Below, in pieces: positions 33,963 through 45,150 of a stretch of 64,000 nucleotides of DNA. The DNA comes from Anaeramoeba flamelloides. Taxonomy: Eukaryota; Metamonada; Anaeramoebidae. The stretch is taken from contig JANTQA010000008.1 in assembly GCA_027625915.1 (NCBI GenBank), positions 1,815,001 to 1,879,000 of the forward strand, written 5' to 3'. The translations under genes and the position numbers were made by a program. How positions within the stretch are numbered: the stretch's first letter is position 1; each line of letters begins with the position of its first letter. Under the pieces are notes generated by a model that was given only the letters and a program-made list of their open reading frames with translations, did not search any database and was not told the DNA's origin.

Positions 33963-36900
33963 TTTTTATTTGGAATACAAAAAGCAATTCTTTAAATGAT
34001 CATAAAGTAATGCTGAATGATTTTCTGTGTAAAGTCTCAACAACTATTAAGTGGTACCAAAACGATGAACAAAAGTTTTTTTTTTTTCAAATTGTTGCTT
34101 TTTTGTTTAATTATTTGAAGTTTTAACAATATCTATTTTAATTCACAAATAATTATAGAAAACTGCAATAAACAATAAAACTCAGTATCGAATAGAAAAA
34201 CACAACACAAGTGTAAATTGAAAATCATAAAAATGAATTTTTTTTTTCATTTTTCTTGTTTAATTTTTTCAAAAAAATCCATCAGGCAAACTCAAAATTC
34301 TCTCCGAACTCGGGTTTTTAAGATATTACCCAAAATCATTTTTTGTTGTAAAAAAAAAAAATTGTGGCCAAATAGGGAAATTTCTATTTTTGGGCAAAAA
34401 TATTTTTTTTTTTTGACCCTTTAAAAAATGAAAAATAAAACATTTTTTGTTTAATCCCAAGTAATCTTGTCCATATCTTAAAATGGATTTTTAAGAATTT
34501 TTTTTTCAAAAAAAAATTTTTTTAAATTTTTTATATAGGAAACATCAGTAAAAATTAAAAATACTAAAACTTCCACTTATTTTTCAGAAAAAATTTTTTG
34601 ATTTTCCGAAGTGATCCAGAAATTGGTAGTTAATTAAGATGTGTTCTTTCAAAAAAAAAAATAAAAATAAAAATTGAACATAAACTCGCATACTAATTAC
34701 AGTTACCTTAATTGATTTTTTTTGATATATAAAAAGATAAAAAAATAAAAAAATATATAAAAATTTCGAATTGATCTGGATTCGATCCTGTGCTATCAAA
34801 ATTTTCTTTAATTGTTAGATCTGGTGCTCTACCAACTGAGACATTAGACTATTTGTTGTAAAATGAAAATATTTTTTTTTTCAATTTTTTTAAATTAAAA
34901 TTTTTTACTAGTTAATTATTACTAAAAAAAATTTAAAATTATCAAAGTTTTTTTTTAATTTTTTTTTCAAAAAAAATTTTTTTTACAAAATATACCTTTT
35001 CTCTAAACTTTAAATTTTCAATAAAAATTTTACAATTTTTTTTTTTTTTTTTTAGTAATATTTCCTATTAAATTTTTTTTAAGTAATTTCTATATAAAAA
35101 TATATATATTAGTAAAAAAAAAAATTTTTTTTTGAAGAAATTGTGTGAATTTAATATATTATTTTAGACGTTATTTGAGACTAATAAAAACGATTTTTTT
35201 GAATAAAGAGTTACTTACTTCCATATTATAAAAAAAATTATTTTCAAAATTATTTTCCAAAATTAAAAAACAATTGAAAATTGAAGAAAAAATCTAAAAT
35301 TTCAAAAAACACTAAAATAAAATTTAAAAAAATATTAACCCCAGAAAAAAAATAATTTTTAAACTTGTTTTTATTAAATAAATATTTTATTTTTTCAAAA
35401 AAAATTTGTCATCATTTTTTCAATTTGAGTCAATTTTTTATATACAATTAAATTCAAAGTTTATAAAATCCATAGAATCGAATAATGATATTCAAGTAAA
35501 AAAAAAATAAAAAAAAATTTTTTTTAATCAAATAAAACTATGTTTTAAAATTTTCATTTGTTTATATCTTAGAGTTTTGATAATTTTATTTTAAAAATTT
35601 TTACATAAAAAAAATTTTTTTTATATATACAGCAGCAAAAAAAAAATTAAATTTTTTTTTTTTTTATTTTTGACTGAGCTCGGAAATAACTCCAAAATCA
35701 TATATTTTACTAAATTTTAGTCTAGTGAGATCAATCTAAAAAATTGTAAAATTAAATATTTTTTAATAAATTTGCCCTAATAAAAAAAAAAAAAATTCAA
35801 AATTAAAAATTATTTTTTTTTTTTTGAAAAAATGAAATTGGACAATAACTTCTATAATTTAGGAGATATGATATTAAAAATTTCAAAAATCGATTTTTTA
35901 GAGATATTTATGGGGGTCTGGTAAAATAATTTACCCAATGCCTCCATAATTTAAAATTTTTAATTTTTAAATTTAAACTTGTGAATAATTGAGATAAAAC
36001 AGTAAAATTTAATAAAATCCTGATATTTGACAAAAAATCGTAAGTTATTCAAAATCATTGTGATAATAAAAATAAGTTATGATATTCTAAATGATGATTT
36101 TAAATCCAAAATCAATTTGCCTATTTCCAATTTTATAAAGCCTAATTTATTATCTTTTACTTAATTAGAAATTTTTTTTCGTTTTTTCTTTTTCATTTTT
36201 TATCTTTTTCTTACCTCAAAGAGAATAAATATAATCAAATATACAAATTATTAAATAAAAAATAAGTTAAGTGTATTTTAAAAAAAAAACAACTATATAA
36301 TATTCTAAAGAATTTTTAACAAGACAAATTCTTTAGAATTTTTCAGATCGACTTTCAACTTGAAAAATCTCAATAAAAATTCTTAAATTGATTATTTATT
36401 TTTATTAATTTGAAAATTCTCGTTTTAAATCGAACAAATTGTTGTGTTTAAATAATTATTTAAAATAATAATCTCATTTGTAAAAAAAAATTGAAAGATA
36501 TTACAATATTATTTTTAATTAATATGTTCAAATATTTCTTTACAAGTTTTTTTTTATTAAGGTGAAGTATAAAATTGAAAAATATTATGTTGCTTAAAGA
36601 CTATTATTTTAAGTTATGAAATCGTAAAATTTTTTTAAAATCAATTTTATATTTTTTATTTTTTTTTTTTATTTTGGTAATTTTAAACTTAAATCTCATA
36701 ATGTGGAGATATAAATATATGAAAGGAAAATAAATTGGATATTGGGGAAACAAAGGTGTATTGTTTTTTTCTTATGACTGTAAAATCCTTCTTAGTTGAA
36801 ATTATCTAATAAAAAATCTCGGAAAGATTTAGAAAAGTCATCTTTATAGGTAGAAGATATTATAAAAATATTATATTTTTGATTCATAAAGATTTTTATT

Positions 36901-37005
36901 TTTGCTTGTAATTGTTTACAAAAATTTGTTTTGATGGAAATATATTAAAATATACAGTAATTTTACAAAATTTATATAAATTTTAAAGATTTTTTGATAT
37001 ATATA
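33772..37005. other. Very AT-rich, homopolymer-rich intergenic DNA
   Basis: Contains 31 consecutive T at 33930-33960 and many A or T runs above ten. Apart from the tRNA-like block at 34766-34850, no gene, exon or element end is supported across these 3.2 kb. Confidence 0.45.
34766..34850 (-). pseudogene. tRNA-like sequence (degenerate tRNA or tRNA-derived SINE head)
   Basis: Read on the minus strand, TCTCAGTTGGTAGAGC has the form of a tRNA D-arm (A box), and 35-50 bases later CAGGATCGAATCC has the form of a T-loop (B box). The anticodon region CCAGATCTAACAATTAAAG lacks a matching 3' stem, and acceptor and T stems have mismatches, so it is not a working tRNA. AT-rich tail sequence follows, as in tRNA-derived SINEs. 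Confidence 0.5.
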
Positions 37006-37543
37006 TAAACTATATTCCATATTTTTGGATACAGTTTAAACAATTGAACGAATTTCAATACAGCACTTTAAATTCAATTTGGAAATAATTTTGATTGTAC
37101 AAACTATTTCATTTTTTGTATTTTTTGTTTTTTTTTTCATTTTCTTTTTTGCAGTTACCTAATCTGTTTGGTTAGATCAGATTTTTTTTTCGATGGTTGA
37201 GAGAAGGTTAGTGTTTGAGTTCTGTCAAATTGAAAAATCACGTATAATTACTTCATGATGTCTGATTTTTTGATAGATTAACAATTGTTGGTGAAATTTC
37301 AACAAATTACCCCATATCATTTTTTTTTCTGCTCATTTCATTATTTTGGACACACTGGTTTTTATTTTTGAGTTTTATATTTTTTTTCTTTTATTTGGAT
37401 TAAAATGATTTCTTATTAAAACATTAATATTGGGTAACTTAAATGTTGTTTTTATATTAGGTTTGGAAAAATATAATAAATTGTTTAATCTTTTTTTCCT
37501 ATTTTTGATTTTGGGTTTGTACAAATTTTTGTAATGAGGTGTA
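37006..37543 (-). mobile_element. Tc1/mariner-like MITE, family 2, copy B
   Basis: Inverted copy of the 62691-63221 element. On the plus strand it opens TAAACTATATTCCATATTTT and closes ACAAATTTTTGTAATGAGGT with GTA after it, which pair as terminal inverted repeats. Internal ATTTTGGACACACTGGTTTT and TTTGGATTAAAATGATTTCT match the complement of copy C almost base for base. Noncoding. Confidence 0.8.
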
Positions 37544-38899
37544 TATCTATCTATATAACTACAGTATTTTTTTTTAGATCTAAATTTCTATATTTTTTTT
37601 ATTTTGTTCATAAAATTTCTATTAAGAGATATTTTAACGAAGTTTTCTTTTATATTAATAACACAATCTTTTAATTTTTCTTTTGAGTTTATTTTCTTAA
37701 ATTCTCTAATTTTTTATGACTAAAATATAATATTTATTGGTTAATGAAACTAACTATTTTGCATCTTACAAAGAAAATTTTGAGATTTATTTAAAATATA
37801 AAACAGCAATATAACATAATTTTTTTTAATAATATACTTCTAAATGTATATCATTATTTCGTATATTTAATTATACGATTTAAAAGGAATAAATACAAGA
37901 ATACTTTTATATTTTGATAAAATAAAGAAAAATTTCATTTGAAGCGCCAACCGTTATGTTATATCAAAGAAAGAGTAACCAACAAAAATTATAAAAGATT
38001 AATTCAAAGGAAAAACATAGGAGATTAAGTTGAATATTCCGAATTAGGCTTTGGGGTGTTAATTTATTTATTTTTTTTTAATTAAAATTCGACTCTATCT
38101 GTAACAGTTTCTGGTACGAATGATTATAAAGATTTTTGGGATTGCAATTTTAATAAATTTCTTACTATTCTGAAACTTTTTACAAGTTTTATAAATAAAA
38201 AAGGTAAAATACAAAACCTTTTAACATTGTCTTGATTAAGGTTTTGAAGGGATAATTGTATATTTTTTTTCATAAAAACGTAACCTTTTTATTAAAATCC
38301 AAAATTTTAAAAAGTTTTTTATTCTAAAAATCTCAAAAAAAAAAAAAAAAAAAAGTACTAATTTTACAAAATAATTAAATTATATTTGAAAAAAAATGTT
38401 TATTTACCAATTTCTAAAATGTTAATTGTTTGACAAATGAAATATTTTGATAATTATCTCAATATTTATATTTGAATAAATAATTCAAAAAAATAAACAC
38501 TGGAATATAAGTTTCTGATAACCTTCATTAACAACAATCTTATAATTTATTATTCAATTAGATAAAAAATTGGGTTTTTAAAGAAATTTGAATCCTTATT
38601 CACTCTTATTATTAACCTCCTATTATGGTGTCTTTTTGTTATCAGCAAGTTATTGAATATTCTAATTTACAGGGATTATCTGAAATAAAAAATTTATAAT
38701 AGAGGTTTTTGTTAAAAAAATTTTGAATTATTTCCTTTATTTCTTCAAATTCAGAAGAACCAATTAAATTTCAAAATTTTAGGATTTTTAATTTTACATA
38801 ATCATATTCTGAATTATATGTGGATACTAAAAACCACAAATAAAAGTATTATTAATAAGACATGATTATTTTCAAAGGTTCTAATTGATAATTTGATAA
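37544..38899. other. Gene-free AT-rich stretch
   Basis: No frame with coding composition, no RNA block and no clear repeat was found here. Confidence 0.4.
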
Positions 38900-39381
38900 T
38901 ACTGTAGTCAAAATAAAGCGTGCAAAAAAATATAATGCGTGTTTCAAAATAAAAAGCGTGTTTTTTTCTTATAGAAGACCAAAAAATTAACCAATCAAAG
39001 AAACCAATAATAAACCCTAAAAAAATATGGTATTGGTTTCTTAAAGTTCTATTATTTAAAAAAGAAATTCTAAAAATGAAGGATCAAATCGTAAAATTTA
39101 TCTCAAAAAATAGAGTAAATTTTTCATAAAATTTTAATCATAAAAAAAACAAAAAAATTCAAAAAAATTGAGAATATTATGGAAAATTTTCAACTATTTG
39201 CATGAATAATTTATATTTTACAGAAAATAACCAGACTTTTACTTTCAAAATTGATTTGAACTTAGGTATACTATTTGTTAGTTGATTGGATGTTGCCTTG
39301 GTACAAGAATAAAAAAAAGCACGTATATTATTTTGAAACACGGATTATAGTCGTTGTGCACGCTTTATTTTGATCACTGTA
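38900..39381. mobile_element. MITE with ~65-bp inverted termini
   Basis: Left end TACTGTAGTCAAAATAAAGC and the complement of the right end TACAGTGATCAAAATAAAGC match. Similarity runs about 65 bases inward through GTGTTTCAAAATAA. TA is present at both borders. Length 482 bases, no frame. A worn relative sits at 621-1110. The interior also holds GTTGCCTTGGTAC, close to the X-box-like word at 10645. Confidence 0.75.
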
Positions 39382-39773
39382 CTTTGATTAGAAAAATAAG
39401 TTTTGGTTACTTGAAGATATTACCAACTTACAATTAAAAATCTGATCCTGTAAAATTTCATGTTACCAGAAATGGAAATTTTAGGAGTTCTTCTCAATCT
39501 CAAGAGATAAAGATCACAACTTTAAAATGTATTGAATCATTTACCTTTCACTGTTGAAATTATTTATCAGGTCCTTAAATTAAAAACAAAAATAAACTTT
39601 ACTTTTGGTTTTTTTTGGAAAAGGAGTAAGTTTTGATGATAAAACTAAATCTAAAGTTTTAAAGTAATGACAATTAAGATGTTATTAAGGAAAAATAATA
39701 AAGTAGCAAAATTCCAAAACAATCCCATTCTTATTTTTTTGCTTTTTACCAATTTTCTAAAGTTCTTGGCGGA

Positions 39774-40166
39774 ATGGAAAAAGAAAAACTCTCATCCAAA
39801 TTATTAAATTTCGTCTTTGTGATGTGTGGCGGGCTTTTAGGATCTTTAAGCAGATATGCAATTTCTCTGGTTGTTCCTAAGAACATTTGTGCTGTTTCAT
39901 TAGTCAATATTCTAGGATCATTTCTCGTGATTTGGTTTAACAATAAACTGATGCCAAAAAAAAAGCGATTAAAGCTCTTTGCCATCACTGGTTATTTAGG
40001 CTCTTTCACAACCTTTAGTTACTTTTCATTAGAAACGATGCAATTCTTGAACTCTGGCCAGTATGCAACATTTGCTTTTAATATCATTCTAAATATGCTC
40101 GGTAGCTTAACAAGCGCATTTGTTGGTTGGAAATTATTTACAGATTCTGAAAATCTCTTTTTTTAG
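39774..40166 (+). CDS. crcB: Single-domain fluoride channel (CrcB/Fluc family)
   Basis: A membrane channel that exports fluoride ions; bacterial members work as antiparallel dimers. 130 residues from ATG 39774, intronless, with four hydrophobic segments. Family motifs are clear: GGLLGSLSRY (19-28), LVNILGSF (43-50, with the conserved Asn45), GYLGSFTTFSYFSLE (73-87, holding the Phe-box F81 and F84) and NIILNMLGS (103-111). The length fits a bacterial single-domain Fluc rather than the two-domain fused FEX channels of fungi and plants. The frame is richer in G+C than its flanks. Single-domain form, no intron and composition together suggest bacterial origin by transfer, which is inference. No fluoride riboswitch was recognised upstream. 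Confidence 0.9.
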   Translation: MEKEKLSSKLLNFVFVMCGGLLGSLSRYAISLVVPKNICAVSLVNILGSFLVIWFNNKLMPKKKRLKLFAITGYLGSFTTFSYFSLETMQFLNSGQYATFAFNIILNMLGSLTSAFVGWKLFTDSENLFF

Positions 40167-40834
40167 GATCGCTACAAAACAACAAACACCTCCTCATTTA
40201 AACTTTTTTAAGCGCTGAAGGTTTTTAGCACCAATGAATAGCATTTCAAATACACATTTTTTTCATTTCATGTTTAAAAGAATATTATCCTTGAGCAATT
40301 GGGATCTATTCGAATTTACAGCGCACACGTAGTTTTGAGAGGTAAACTAAAGGCTGTTTTAAATAGTGAATGAGAAGGAAAAATCAAAAAAAAAAAAAGG
40401 TTTTCGTTTTTCGATAAACGATTAAATGCAAAATAAATTAATACCAAATCCTGAACTTTTTTTCATCACCATTAAACCGCTTCAAAGAACAAAACAGTCA
40501 ACTTCCTAAATCATAAGAATTTTGGGTTTTCAATAATACTAAACTCGATTTCAAGGAATTTTGGTTTGACAAATGGAAGTGGAAATGAAACAGAAAAAAA
40601 GTCAAAATCTATTTTTTTGATTTTTGAAAATTAGAATGAGTTTTTAGTTGAGTGATTGTAATCAAATTTTTTGTTTTCAAAATTAATTTTAATTTGAAAA
40701 CTTATTTTGGTTGTTAAACAGATGTTTTAAATTCATTTAATTTTGCTCGATTTAAAATAAAAATTAACTAATAAATTTTTTTTTTCATTCTTTTGAATTT
40801 TTTGTTACTCTTGGATCCAAAACGAACAAATTTC
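40167..40834. other. Downstream region of the fluoride channel
   Basis: 40167-40560 stays less AT-extreme than the wider surroundings but contains no frame or motif I can support. The rest is ordinary AT-rich DNA. Confidence 0.35.
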
Positions 40835-40912
40835 AAAAAAGATTAACTTGTATTTGGCACGGGGCCATGTTAATTTTGTTCTTAGCCGATCGATGACCGA
40901 CTTTGGATTAAT
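40835..40912 (-). ncRNA. Candidate small RNA with U6-like core
   Basis: On the minus strand, AATTAACATGGCCCCGTGCC with CAAATACAAG after it closely parallels the U6 snRNA core (ATTAGCATGGCCCCTGCGCAA). It ends 40835-40840 in six T, as an RNA polymerase III terminator would. Upstream, GTCGGTCATCGATCGGC can fold as a hairpin. Against a working U6, the invariant ACAGAGA box reads as AGAACAA and the AGC triad as AAC. It could be a U6 pseudogene, a U6-derived repeat, or an unrelated pol III RNA. The block's G+C is far above its surroundings. Confidence 0.4.
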
Positions 40913-41450
40913 TTTAATAGTGGTCCAAAAAGGTAATTTTTGGCAATTTTTTTTTTAAATCCGAATCTAAGAGACTAAGGCTAGGCTATTGAAAGATATT
41001 AAAAACAAAAATATGGTTTTTGGATTGATGATCTGAAATAATTTTTTTTTTTTTACTCAATTGAATAAATAAAAATTTATTTTTTTTACAGGTAATTGAA
41101 CAATACGGAAATAAATATTTCAATTTTTTCCAAATTTATTAAATAAATTCAAACTATTAGTTATTATTGAATACTAAACTCTTATTCTTTGAATAAGAGA
41201 ATAAATTAAGAAGTATCATGGGCTATTGTAATTCAGAATTTGTTTAAGGGCTATCTGAATTTTATGCTCTGTGAGCATTGAAATATAAAGCGGTAAATAT
41301 ATTAAGAAATTTAAAATATAGTGAATTGAGGGAAAGTCAAAATATTGCCAATTTTTAGCAATTTAAGATTTTGACTAAAATCATTTATTGATCCAAAAAC
41401 TCTTCGAAATATCCCAACAAAGCAAGGCAAAAATAAAAAGCTATTTTTTT

Positions 41451-41555
41451 GATATTAGGAAAATGTCACTCCACTTTCTTTTCAAATGGGTGGCTACACT
41501 CACCACCAACTCTAACATACTTCAATATAAAGTGGAGTGATATTTTCCCAATATC
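41451..41555. repeat. Fold-back element with 27-bp arms
   Basis: The left arm (41451-41477) and the complement of the right arm (41529-41555) match at 25 of 27 positions, around GTCACTCCACTTT. The 51-base loop has its own inner hairpin, GGTGG...CCACC. It is noncoding. It could be a tiny MITE or a structured RNA or DNA signal. Confidence 0.65.
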
Positions 41556-42428
41556 ATTTTTGAAGTCGAAAATTTTGAGTGAAAAATTTGGATTTGAAAA
41601 GTAAATTTTTTTTGCCTTCCTCAAAAAAACCTAAATTTTACATTTTAACAAGATCTAATAATTCAACATTCTTTTGAGTTCATTATTCGTGTTGTGGGTA
41701 TAAAAGTAATAGCCACTGGGAATAAAATTAGAATAATCCTTAAAGTTTCTTTGGGTTATTCTTATTCAGGGTCACAGAAACAGGAACTTTGATATCTTAA
41801 TAGATCAAGCTTGAAAAAAATAATTTCCTCCCTACTTCCTATGATTTAAAAAAAAAAAATAATAACTTTTAAATGGCCATGGTAATCGAATATAATCTTT
41901 TTAAACTTTGATTTGATCGGCAAAACTCTTTCAAAAGGGTAAAGGTATTAAAAATAAAAACTGAAAATTGATAAAAAAATTTTGAAAATTTTATTTTTGT
42001 GGTACTTTGATTTTTTGGTTATTAATTTTTCCTCGTGGGTTCAAATGGATAAATAAATTGATTTTGATTTATATAAAGCAAAATTAACAAAAAAATATAA
42101 ATTTTAAGTAAAAATTTTCAATTAAAAAATCATTATTAATTAGATAAAAAAAAAAGATAATAATTTAAAAAAAATAAAGAGGGATTATTTGAATGAAATT
42201 TTGTTTTTTAATTTACTTTTATGGAATGTGATGATCTTCAATCATTATTTGTTTTTTGATTTTTATTTATAATTTTTTGAACTTACAAGGTGATTTTGTG
42301 TAACACTAGTTCCATGAAAATAGGGAAATGGGTATTAGATGTAAGTATGTTTTCCAGATTTTATAGGATGATATAGGCTGGTTTGTGGTGATAAAGGCCG
42401 GAGCTTCTATTAAATATATGTATTTTGG

Positions 42429-42461
<33 letters not shown>

Positions 42462-45150
42462 GGTTGGGGGGTTGGATTAGTTTTTTTTATTCTTATCTTA
42501 TTAGATTATTCCTCAATAAATTCAGCAAAAAAAATGATCCAAGTATTTTATTTTAATTGGGATTCTTTTTATAATAGCATAAACATTGTTGAGGGTAATG
42601 TCAAAATACCCGATAGAACTTATGTCTATAGATATAAAATCTTTGATGTTGTGGAAATTATCTCTTTTAATGTTAAATTCAAAGAGGTTACAATTTTTAA
42701 AACTTTATTGAATTGGATTATTTAGTTGGGTTTTGATCTCTTTTTCTCCATTCATAATCATTCTTCTCTTAGTGTAAAAGAAATTAGTTAAAAAATAAAT
42801 TTGTTTTTTATTCTTTTGGTCTCTTTAAATACATTCAAGTTTGTGAAAATCTTTTTCATTAAATAAAAAAAAATACAAGTATGTCCAGAATTGTTGGGTA
42901 TCTCTGAAAAGGGTTAACGAAAAAAATATTTAATCTTCGTATGTAGTTATTCTGATTTAATTTCAAATAAATTTCTGAAATTTTTCCATTAGTGGGGTAA
43001 TGGTTTTTATCAGGGTCATTCAAGAGATCTTCTTCTTAGGATCTTTAATTGAACTGGGTAATAAAAAATATTCATTGAAATGCCGTATTTCATTGATCAT
43101 TCTGAAAAACTTTCGCTTTTACTTTTTTTTTATTCTGGTTTTATTATCAAATTTTTTATTCTAGTTTTTTTTTTTGTAATTTTACTTTGTGATTTATTTT
43201 TCTGAAGCCTTTGGCAAATCGGTCTGTTTTTATATTTGATTATTCTTTTACTAGGGTGGGTGAATAAACCCAGAAAACAATATCATCTGTTGCAAAATAA
43301 AATAAAACAAAATTTTCATTCGGCTTTCTAAACAAAGATTTTTCAATCACGTATCATTTTAATTTTTAATTGATAAGGGGTTAGATTCACTGTAGATTTC
43401 GCTACTATCAAAGTACACTGTAATTGGATATAAATGGTATTTATATGTCATTGTTTAAAAAGTTCTAAAAAACCTATTTTAAATTTTATTGCATCAATAA
43501 TTTATTTACATTTTTTACAAATGATTACAATTAAAAATTTTCATTTGAGAAAAAAAATTTTTTAATTCCTTTTTAAAAATCTAAATATAGAAACCCAAAA
43601 TGCAGTATGATAGTATTTAATAATTAATATTTATCCTTCCAAAAGTAACTATTTTTTGAATTTTTTAATTTCAAAGATTAACTCAATAATTTCAACATAA
43701 AACCCTAAAGACTGATTCATTTTCTTTTCTTTTGATATAAAGCTAATTGTAGCACTAATATGTTTCCAATAGTTCAAAATTAAGTTGGTCAAAAAAATCT
43801 ATAGGTTTTATTATTTAATTGTTTCAAAAAATTGAATTTTTTAACAACTAATCTACATTTCACTATAAATTCAAGAAAGATATTTGGCAACTTTGAAGTC
43901 TGAATATGGATAATTAAACCTTTAAATTTGTCGCAAAATTCATATTTTTTATTCAACAATTCTTGGGGTTTTTACTAATACAAATATAATTTTTAATTGA
44001 TGAGATAAACAAATATCACTACTTTACTAATCGATTTTAGAGACATTTGAACCTTGCAACAATAAATGTGGTTTACGCCCAATAACAACACAGTTTGTTC
44101 TTAGACTTCTCCTTGTTAGGCACCAATCCCTTAAATCACTATTTTTCCAACTTTTAGAATTTAACTCTTGGTGATTTATTTGATATTCTTGCAAAGTGAT
44201 TTTTTTGGAAAGCTGTATGAAAATTTTTTTCATATTACCTAACAAATTACAGTATTGTTTAAGAGAGATCAAAATTTTTTCCCCTTTCTTTTATCAAAAA
44301 GAAAATTATGAAATTGATTTTAATTGGACAAGACAAAAAAAGTTTTTTTTGTTTATTATTATGACTGGAGCAATTGAATCTATAAAAATATTTGTTGTCA
44401 TCAGTATTATTCCCAAGAGAGTTTTTTTTGTTTTTTATAAAAAACTTTTTTCTTTTCTAAATAAAAAGAAGGTGACTTTCCTCTTCGTTCAATTGTTTTT
44501 CAAAAAATTATTGTATTATAAATTTTGTTTCTCAAGTTTTGGGATAATTCTAAATCCTTTATTAATTCAAACAACAAATCCATTTCACTAAAATGAAAAA
44601 AGGAAGAAATTAAAAATATCAATTAATAATCTTTTTCGTTAAAATCAAATAGATATTTTTGGTACTTGGATTTGGGTGATCATAAAAACGGTTAAAATAT
44701 TTGTTTTTCACAAGTGATTTGTATTAAATCAATTGTCTCAATTCCTTTGAGTCAATTTGTGGTGGGTCTTTGATTGGAAACTAATTCTTTTATCATGTTT
44801 AGTGAAAATTTCACCAGAATGTTTCAAATATAAGTTATTTTGATTACGAATAACTCACTCGAAAATATAAATTCAAGAAATCATGATATTTGGTAGTTCC
44901 TAAACCTTCAATTTTGAAAACAAGAAAAGAAATAAAAATGAATTTCTTGCTCAGACTACTAAACAAAAACAATAATAAAGTACAATTTTAATTTGTTAAC
45001 TTTTAAATCAAAAGAAATTTTATTAAAGAACAAGAAGTGAACTTTGTTGGAAATTCTTTTTCGACAGTTTTATCGTTCGTATTTGCAAAAACAACCATTT
45101 TCATTTTTTTTTTTATTTTTGATTGGAATTATAATAAAACATTAAGCATA
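41556..45150. other. Intergenic region before the PUF60-type gene
   Basis: Contains a 30-base T run (42431-42460) followed by a G-rich GGGTTGGGGGGTTGG, a dispersed repeat at 43370-43560, and a minus-strand stretch at 44027-44200 of unusual complexity (see findings). Frames 42459-42725 and 44196-44591 have chance-like composition. The last ~150 bases are presumably promoter and 5' leader of the next gene. Confidence 0.4.
43370..43560 (+). repeat. Dispersed repeat, family D, copy 1
   Basis: ACTGTAGATTTCGCTACTAT, then AAAGTACACTGTAATT and the following ~150 bases align by eye with 63820-64000 (CCATAGATTTGTCGGCTATA, AAAGTGTGCTGTTATT). Both continue to AATTAAAAATTT.TCATTT. The full extent is unknown because the second copy runs off the window. 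Confidence 0.5.

Noticed and set aside
10645-39302. Second X-box at about 39290 (GTTGCCTTGGTAC)
   Set aside because: It departs from the motif and sits inside a MITE, so it is more likely chance or element sequence.
39700-39773. Fluoride riboswitch before the channel gene
   Set aside because: No stretch matches the conserved core or pseudoknot layout of the crcB motif.
42459-42725. 88-codon frame after a T/G run
   Set aside because: It begins at a homopolymer and has chance-like composition; no motif or splice support.
44196-44591. 131-codon frame resembling a membrane protein
   Set aside because: F/K/I/L-rich composition follows directly from T- and A-rich DNA; no motif, and the opposite strand is no less coding-like.
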